The notes beneath the pieces are model-generated. The model did no database searches and was not told the origin of the DNA. It worked only from the letters and a program-made list of their open reading frames with translations. Shown here piece by piece: positions 25,064 through 29,703 of a stretch of 29,703 bases of DNA; positions within the stretch are counted from its first letter, which is position 1, and the number at the start of each line of letters is the position of its first letter. The position numbers were made by a program, and so were the translations under genes. The stretch is from contig DATFQY010000016.1 in assembly GCA_035263845.1 (NCBI GenBank), forward strand, positions 1-29,703. The letters are read 5' to 3'. Source of the DNA: JAWOLE01 sp035263845. Its GTDB lineage: Bacteria > Acidobacteriota > Thermoanaerobaculia > UBA5066 > Gp7-AA6.

Positions 25064-25096
25064 ATCCTGAGCAAAGCAAAGCGAGCGAAGGATCTC
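25062..25096. repeat. Dispersed intergenic repeat of the TCATCCTGAGC...GCGAAGGATC type
   Basis: The segment starts TCATCCTGAGC and ends GCGAAGGATCTC, with an AAAGCAAAGCGA centre. The ends are imperfect inverted repeats (ATCCTGAGC / GCGAAGGAT). This is a widely seen intergenic motif in several bacterial phyla; only one copy is in the window. Confidence 0.5.
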
Positions 25097-25109
25097 CCTC
25101 CCGCCCCCG

Positions 25110-25297
25110 TCAGCGCGACAGCCTCAGGCTCCAGCCGAGCAGCAGGAGCCCGACCGCGGCGATCCAACTTCCCGCGACCCGCACGGCCACGCGCATCCAC
25201 GACTTTTTCACCGCGACGCCCCCCAGATCCCTACGGCAACCATCGCCAGGACGTGGTCGAGTCCGCTGACGGGATGACGCAGTCCGGCCAGAAAAGG
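25110..25297 (-). pseudogene. hupE/ureJ remnant with internal deletion and frameshift
   Basis: On the minus strand, from about 25294, one frame reads FLAGLRHPVSGLDHVLAMVA and VGIWGA before a stop. This is the diagnostic N-terminal block of HupE/UreJ membrane proteins (G-x-x-HP-x-x-GLDH-x-LAM-x-AVG). A second, overlapping frame then gives VRVAGSWIAAVGLLLLGWSL and ends at 25110, resembling the last membrane helix of the same family. About 100 residues between the two are gone. HupE/UreJ proteins (around 200 aa) are linked to nickel transport and metalloenzyme maturation. The second frame alone could start at a GTG and make a 31-residue single-helix peptide. This piece, with the hairpin and the repeat, is what fills the 25033-25334 gap. 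Confidence 0.6.
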
Positions 25298-25334
25298 CCG
25301 TTTGGCGGATCACGCTCGACACCCGGCCGGGGTC

Positions 25335-25721
25335 TTAAGCGCCGCCGGCCTTGCCCCCGACGACGTCGGCGATCGTGTTCAGCAGCGTCTCTTCGTCGAT
25401 CGGTTTTCTCAGGTAGGCGGCGGCCCCGCCCTTCATCGCCCGGTCGTGCGTCTCCTCGGTGTCGTGGCCGGTGATCGCGATGACCGGGATCCGGGAGCCC
25501 GACTTCGCCAGCCGCGCCTGCACGTCGAACCCGTTGACGCGCGGCATGTGGAGGTCGAGGACCACGCAGTCGGGCGCGCGCGAGCCGAGAGAGTCCAGGA
25601 ACTCCTCCCCGGACGGGTAGGTCTCGACCTCGAGCCCCGCGGAACGGAAGAGCCGGAAGAAGGCCCGCCGGATGGCTTCTTCGTCGTCCACGACGGCGAT
25701 CCGGAGAGGAGCCGGTTCCAC
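25335..25721 (-). CDS. Single-domain response regulator (REC only)
   Basis: 128 residues, a complete receiver domain with no output domain. Acidic pocket Asp12-Asp13, phospho-acceptor Asp56 (CVVLDLHMPRVNG), the Thr of AITGHD, and the Lys of LRKPID are all present. Such proteins pass phosphate onward or act by protein contact. The start is a GTG at 25721; the receiver begins a few residues later, so a later start is not possible, yet no good ribosome site is seen and the predicted promoter box lies just 9-14 bases upstream, which suggests a leaderless transcript. Operator copy c sits 34 bases upstream, between this gene and the FixJ-like regulator. It is a likely partner in, and target of, that system. 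Confidence 0.9.
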   Translation of the reverse strand: MEPAPLRIAVVDDEEAIRRAFFRLFRSAGLEVETYPSGEEFLDSLGSRAPDCVVLDLHMPRVNGFDVQARLAKSGSRIPVIAITGHDTEETHDRAMKGGAAAYLRKPIDEETLLNTIADVVGGKAGGA

Positions 25722-25729
25722 GGCGCCAA

Positions 25730-25774
25730 CCTACCAGCCCGGCGGCGGAGATCGGATAAGACCTTGGTCCCATC
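25730..25774 (-). promoter_or_regulatory. Shared palindromic operator plus -10-like box, copy c (single-domain regulator)
   Basis: The minus strand reads GATGGGACCAAGGTCTTATC at 25774-25755; the core GGACCAAGGTC is identical to copies a and b. The box GGTAGG lies at 25735-25730, with TAG again exactly 22 bases from the inner palindrome edge. The implied start near 25723 almost coincides with the GTG at 25721. Confidence 0.6.
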
Positions 25775-25791
25775 CGAAGGGGCGGGGCCCG

Positions 25792-26415
25792 CTAGAAGCG
25801 GCGGATTCCCGCGCGGTCCGCCTGGCGGACGAGCTCGGCGACGGACTCTGCTCCCATCTTCTTCATCATCCGGCCGCGGTGGATCTTGACGGTCTTGAGC
25901 GCGGTCCCCAGCTCCGAGGCGATCTGCTTGTTGAGGAGCCCGGCGGCCACGCCCTCGAAGACCTGCCGCTCGCGCGCCGTCAGCGTCGAGAGCCGCCGCA
26001 GGATCTCGGCTCTCTGGGCGCGCTCGCTGCGGCGCGCCCGATCCTTCTCCAGCGCCAGGCGGACGGCCTCGAGAAGCTTCTCGTCCTCCACCGGCTTCAA
26101 AAGAAAGTCCACGGCGCCCCGCTTCATCGCCTGGACACTGCCGGGAATGTCGCCGCGTCCCGTGAGGAAGAGGACCGGCAGGTCGCATCCGCGCTCGAAA
26201 AGGGCCCTCTGCAGCTGAAGACCGTCGAGCCCAGGCATGGCGACATCCAGGACGACACACCCGCAGGCTTCCGCCGCGAGACTCTTCAGGAACTCGGCCG
26301 GAGAGCCGAAGGACCGGACCTCGAAGCTCTCCGAGCGCAGTAGCCGCCCGACGCTCCGCACGACCGCGGGGTCGTCGTCCACGACGTACACCGTCTCCTT
26401 CGAAGTCTCCGTCAT
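25792..26415 (-). CDS. FixJ/LuxR-type response regulator
   Basis: 207 residues. The receiver domain (about 8-120) has Asp13-15, phospho-acceptor Asp57 (CVVLDVAMPG), Thr in FLTGRGD and Lys107 in LLKPV. After a basic linker, a LuxR-type helix-turn-helix (about 138-202) reads LTARERQVFEGVAAGLLNKQ, IASELGTALKTVKIHRGRMM and KKMGA, close to the FixJ/TodT/StyR class. The ATG at 26415 overlaps the stop of the histidine kinase in ATGA, so the two are a coupled pair. It is the only DNA-binding regulator of this type in the window and is therefore the leading candidate to bind the three GGACCAAGGTC palindromes, one of which lies just beyond its own 3' end. Confidence 0.94.
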   Translation of the reverse strand: MTETSKETVYVVDDDPAVVRSVGRLLRSESFEVRSFGSPAEFLKSLAAEACGCVVLDVAMPGLDGLQLQRALFERGCDLPVLFLTGRGDIPGSVQAMKRGAVDFLLKPVEDEKLLEAVRLALEKDRARRSERAQRAEILRRLSTLTARERQVFEGVAAGLLNKQIASELGTALKTVKIHRGRMMKKMGAESVAELVRQADRAGIRRF

Positions 26416-28292
26416 GATTCGGCGGCGGGCAGCGTGAAGTGGAAACGAGCGCCTCCCGCCGGAAGGTTCTCGGCCCAGAGGCGTCCGGAGTGGGCCTCGA
26501 CGATGGAGCGGCAGACGGCCAGTCCGAGTCCCATGCCCTCCGGCTTCGAAGTGAAAAAAGGCTCGAAGAGCCGCGGCAGGTGATCGGCCGGGATCCCGGT
26601 GCCGTGGTCGGAGACCGAGACCTGAACGAAGCCCGCGCCGTCGCCCGCCGTCGAAATCGTCAGGAGGCGGCGCGAGCGCTCGAGGCCGGCCATGGCATCG
26701 CAGCCGTTGCGGACGAGGTTCAGGACGACCTGCTGGATCTGGATCCGGTCGCCGCGGACCGACGAAGCGGCCGGCGTGAAATCCGTGTTCACCACGACTC
26801 CCTGGTCGAGGAGATCGCTCCGGACGAGGCGAAGGGCTTCCAGGATGGCGTCGTCGAGGTCGAGCGGCTGCGGATGGACTTGCCCCTTCGTCAGGAGAAG
26901 CCGGAGCCTTCGGATTACCTCTCCCGCCCGCTTGTCCTGCTCGACGATGTCCCCGAGGATCTGCGAGACCTCGTCGAGGTTCGCGGGCGAGCGGGCGAGA
27001 AAGCGCCGGGCGGCCTGGGCATTGGTGAGGATGGCGCTCAGCGGTTGGTTCAGCTCGTGGGCGAGCGATCCCGAGAGCTCCCCCAGCATCGTGACCCGAG
27101 ACAGGTGGGCGAGCTCGCTCCTCTGGCGGTTGAGCTCCTGCTCGGCGCGCTGGCGCTCGCTGATGTCGATGATCGACGCGAGCGCGAAGACTCCCTCCTG
27201 GCTGTGGATCGGATTGAGCCCGACCTCGACCGGCACCTCGCGCCCGTCCTTGCGTCGCCCGAAGAGCTCGCGGCCCGCCCCCATGGCGCGGGAGGTTGGG
27301 GCGCCCAGGTACGCCTTCCGGTCGAAGAGGTGACGCGAGTGGAAGCGTTCCGGGATGAGCGTCTCGACCGAGCGGCCGAGCAGCTCTTCGCGCCGGTAGC
27401 CGAAGACGGCCTCGGTCTGCGTGTTGACGAGCGCGATCCGCCCCTCGCCGTCCACCATGACCATAGCGCTGGGAGAGGCTTCAACGACCAGCCGGAAGCG
27501 TTCCTCCGCCTGCTCCGCAGCGCGCGTGGCCCGGATGGCGTGGCGGCGGCTGTTGACGAGGCCGGCCGCGCTCGCCTGGACTTCGAGCTCCAGCTGCGAA
27601 GCGCGGATGACTTCGATTCCCAGCTCGTACTCCATCGCCGCGACGACGCCGAGGAAGCTCAGGCTGATCATGAACGGGAGGTCGAGAAGGCCCCGAATCG
27701 TCAGCACGTTCATGACAGTGAGAAGGACGACGAAGAGCGTGATCGAGGCTCCGACGATCGCGGTGGGGCGGCGCTCGCGCCGGCGCCACGCGGCGCGGGT
27801 CGCGTCAGCCAGGAACGCCACGAGAAGCAGCGAGGCCGCCAGCCCCATCAAACCGCGGACGGAGACCACGCCGACTGGCAGATACACCGTTTCACCCAAG
27901 AAACGGATCGGGCGCACGCCCGTTATCTGTGAGTAGGTGAAATTGGGCTCGACGAGGAAATTGAGCGCGAGGCAAGCCAGCCGGAAGCCTATGGCCAGCC
28001 ACCCGAGCCACCGACGTCCCGACCACACGTGGCTCCAGACGAAGAGCACGAGGCTGACCACGATGGCGGCGATGGGAATGTGCGCCCACCGCAGGAGCCA
28101 GGCATGCTCCTCCGGGACCGGCGATTTCATCAGGATGAGCTCGAAAGCGGCGAGCGCCGCCACGGCGAGGCCCGTCGCGAAGACGAGGAAGTTGGCGGCG
28201 GCCGGGCGACGCAGCCCGATCACCAGGTGGACGGCCGAGAGCGTCAGGCAGGCGGACGCCCCCATCGACCAGACGATGGTTGTCCAGCTCAT
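26412..28292 (-). CDS. Membrane PAS sensor histidine kinase (FixL-type transmitter)
   Basis: 626 residues. The first ~235 residues contain about seven hydrophobic helices, an integral membrane sensor module without a large loop. A short coiled linker leads to a PAS domain at about 262-385 (FRLVVEASPSAMVMVDGEGR, VFGYRREELLGRSVETLIP). Then come the dimerisation/H-box (SLAHELNQPLSAIL, phospho-acceptor His412), the N-box NLVRNGCDAM near 524, DHGTGIP, FEPFFTSK and GMGLGLAV of the ATPase. All catalytic motifs are intact. It should phosphorylate the FixJ-like regulator whose start overlaps its stop. No haem-binding PAS histidine is evident to me, so oxygen sensing as in FixL should not be assumed. 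It lies 48 bases downstream of the DUF3943 gene and may have its own promoter. Confidence 0.95.
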   Translation of the reverse strand: MSWTTIVWSMGASACLTLSAVHLVIGLRRPAAANFLVFATGLAVAALAAFELILMKSPVPEEHAWLLRWAHIPIAAIVVSLVLFVWSHVWSGRRWLGWLAIGFRLACLALNFLVEPNFTYSQITGVRPIRFLGETVYLPVGVVSVRGLMGLAASLLLVAFLADATRAAWRRRERRPTAIVGASITLFVVLLTVMNVLTIRGLLDLPFMISLSFLGVVAAMEYELGIEVIRASQLELEVQASAAGLVNSRRHAIRATRAAEQAEERFRLVVEASPSAMVMVDGEGRIALVNTQTEAVFGYRREELLGRSVETLIPERFHSRHLFDRKAYLGAPTSRAMGAGRELFGRRKDGREVPVEVGLNPIHSQEGVFALASIIDISERQRAEQELNRQRSELAHLSRVTMLGELSGSLAHELNQPLSAILTNAQAARRFLARSPANLDEVSQILGDIVEQDKRAGEVIRRLRLLLTKGQVHPQPLDLDDAILEALRLVRSDLLDQGVVVNTDFTPAASSVRGDRIQIQQVVLNLVRNGCDAMAGLERSRRLLTISTAGDGAGFVQVSVSDHGTGIPADHLPRLFEPFFTSKPEGMGLGLAVCRSIVEAHSGRLWAENLPAGGARFHFTLPAAES

Positions 28293-28303
28293 GGAGCTGG
28301 TTC

Positions 28304-28309
28304 ATTGTA
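28304..28309 (-). promoter_or_regulatory. Candidate -10 box of the histidine kinase
   Basis: On the minus strand TACAAT ends 12 bases before the ATG at 28292. If used, the transcript would begin about 5 bases before the start codon. No convincing -35 box is seen. The gene could instead be read through from the DUF3943 gene. Confidence 0.25.
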
Positions 28310-28340
28310 GTCAGGATCGAGCGCCCCGGGCGCCGCTTCT

Positions 28341-29703
28341 CTAGAAGAACACCCAGGACCCGAAGACGCGCCACTCCGACTGCGTGTGGGTGTCCTCGAA
28401 GAAGTTCGTGTACGTGGACTTGCGCGAGTACCAGTTGTAGGCGGCTCCGGCGCCGAGCTTTCCCCAGATCGGGACCCGCCCGACGACGCGGAGGAACTGC
28501 AGGGTGTTGTTGTTCGTCGAGCCGTCGGTCGTGTGCGTCCAGGCTGCTGCGTAGCCCACGCTGGCGGCCTCCCGCCCGGCCGAGAGAAGGCGCAGCTCGA
28601 TTCGCGCGCCGCCTCCCGGGCCGTAGTCGAAGTTGCGGCCGGAAAGGGGATTGAGCGCGTCGGTCGTCCGGACGGCCGCCATCGGCAGCGCCAGGAGCGA
28701 CACCTGCGTGACGAACTTGAAACGGTCGTTGATGCTGTAACCGGAGAGAAGGCTTCCGGTGAACATCTGGGCCCCGACTTCCTGGGCCTCGTTGCTCAGG
28801 TAGATGTACTCCTGGTTCACGGAGAGGATGTGCCGGGCGCGGTCGTCTTTCTCGGTCAGCTCCCAGCCCTTGAGAATCCCGCGCTCTTCGATGCGCGACA
28901 CCAGCCTCCCGCCCGGCATGTTCAGGTCCACGGTGGCGCGGAAGGTGTCGAACGGCTTCTGGATCTCTCCCGCGAACGGATCTCCGTAGATGACCCAGAA
29001 CGTCAGGATCCCCTGATCGGGGTGCACGGCGTCCCCGCTGTTGTGCCGGTAGCCGACGTCGGCGCTCGAGGACAGGGCGCTCGGCATGCGGTCGCTGGGG
29101 TTGGGAAAGTCCTTCGTCATCTCCCCGTCCAGGAGGCGGTTGAGCGCGCCGACGGGATTGAAGATCGCGCCGCCCAGCTCCCGCCAGAACCGGTTGCTGC
29201 CGCTTGCCGTGTTGTCCAGGATCACGTTGGCCAGCCGGTACTGGATCTCGCCCCGGGTCATGCCGCCCATCGTCGTGTTGACGAGGTCGTTGATCGACGG
29301 CGGCTCCCTCTCCATGTTCATTTCCCACAGGAAGCTTCCGGTGAAGGCGAACGCGCCCGACTCCCAGAAGCTGAATCCGTTGGTGCGGCCGGCGTTGAAA
29401 AAGAGGCTGCCGTGGTAGGGGTGGGACGACTGGTTCGTGTCGAAGTGGTCGCGGTCGTAGGTGTATCCGGTCGCGTAGTTGTTCGAGACGGTGGCAATCG
29501 AGATGTGCGCAAACTCGGAGTTGGAGACGTAGCGGTTGAAGGCCCACGGCCCGACGATCAGGAGGCCGAGCTCTCCTGCCGCCCTCCAGAAATGCTCGTC
29601 GCCGGCCTGGCCCCAGGAGCCGTCCGGCGCGGGGCCGCCGAAACGCCAGATCACGCCGCCGGTGACTTCCGCGCTCGAGTAGATGTCCGTCTCGAAGGTC
29701 TTG
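28341..29703 (-). CDS. DUF3943 family outer-membrane-type protein, 5' end outside window
   Basis: The frame is open through the right edge (KTFETDIYSS... upstream of a GTG at 29654), so the N-terminus and any signal peptide lie outside. The DUF3943 core is clear: HPYHGSLFFNAGRTNGFSFW, ESGAFAFTGSFLWEM and PPSINDLVNTTMGG, followed by EIQYRLANVILD. The C-terminal half has alternating beta-strand patterns (RHILSVNQEYIYLSNEA, RFKFVTQVSLLALPMAAV, SVGYAAAWTHTTDG) and ends in VFGSWVFF, with a terminal Phe as in outer-membrane barrels. The family's function is unknown; a barrel in the outer membrane is the likely location. It is followed at 48 bases by the histidine kinase on the same strand, so it may belong to that unit. 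Confidence 0.87.
   Translation of the reverse strand, partial: KTFETDIYSSAEVTGGVIWRFGGPAPDGSWGQAGDEHFWRAAGELGLLIVGPWAFNRYVSNSEFAHISIATVSNNYATGYTYDRDHFDTNQSSHPYHGSLFFNAGRTNGFSFWESGAFAFTGSFLWEMNMEREPPSINDLVNTTMGGMTRGEIQYRLANVILDNTASGSNRFWRELGGAIFNPVGALNRLLDGEMTKDFPNPSDRMPSALSSSADVGYRHNSGDAVHPDQGILTFWVIYGDPFAGEIQKPFDTFRATVDLNMPGGRLVSRIEERGILKGWELTEKDDRARHILSVNQEYIYLSNEAQEVGAQMFTGSLLSGYSINDRFKFVTQVSLLALPMAAVRTTDALNPLSGRNFDYGPGGGARIELRLLSAGREAASVGYAAAWTHTTDGSTNNNTLQFLRVVGRVPIWGKLGAGAAYNWYSRKSTYTNFFEDTHTQSEWRVFGSWVFF

Noticed and set aside
28284..28299. CCAGCTC / GAGCTGG inverted repeat around the histidine kinase start codon
   Set aside because: Short, with a three-base gap, and explained by coding constraints; no second copy to support a regulatory role.
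28321..28335. GCGCCC / GGGCGC palindrome between DUF3943 and the histidine kinase as a terminator
   Set aside because: Essentially no loop and no T-run; GC-only palindromes of this size are common in such a GC-rich sequence.

Overview
The window is GC-rich and densely coded, and it looks chromosomal. Its most telling genes are several very similar serine/threonine protein kinases, each carrying one membrane helix and a TolB/PD40-type beta-propeller. Expansion of this kinase family is typical of Acidobacteriota and some neighbouring phyla. I infer an acidobacterial-type Gram-negative bacterium (outer-membrane proteins and a lipoprotein are present), but cannot name a genus from sequence alone.

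Left part (1-14860): four tandem kinase-propeller genes on the plus strand. The first is cut by the window edge. Genes 2/3 and 3/4 overlap by 14 and 4 bases. A PilZ-domain protein follows on the minus strand, then a fifth, divergent kinase. Directly after the fifth kinase lie two kinase remnants: an activation-loop piece, and a 56-codon open 'mini-kinase' in which the first ~38 codons are joined in frame to the last ~18.

Middle (14890-17020): an RHH/PIN (VapBC-like) toxin-antitoxin pair, in which the antitoxin frame appears to have lost one base near its end, overlapping tail to tail with ispG of the MEP isoprenoid pathway. A C-terminal DUF1214-like remnant lies just upstream of ispG.

Right part (17036-29703), mostly minus strand: a beta-barrel SphA/MetA-type outer-membrane protein, a large arylsulfatase, a 38-codon secreted peptide, DUF2950 and DUF3300 proteins, a small lipoprotein, an unrecognised 462-aa exported protein (plus strand), a broken hupE/ureJ gene, a single-domain response regulator, a FixJ-like response regulator coupled to a membrane PAS histidine kinase, and a DUF3943 protein running off the edge.

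Main result: three transcription units in the right part (peptide-arylsulfatase-porin; DUF3300-DUF2950; the single-domain regulator) each have the same 20-bp palindrome upstream. On the minus strand it reads roughly G-R-T-R-GGACCAAGGTC-Y-TA. In all three a NTAG -10-like box lies at the same offset. I propose this is the operator of the FixJ-like regulator encoded in the same region, which would make histidine kinase, regulator and cell-envelope genes one local regulon. The DUF1214 remnant may be a decayed member of the same module. The palindrome and spacing are seen directly; the regulator assignment is inference.
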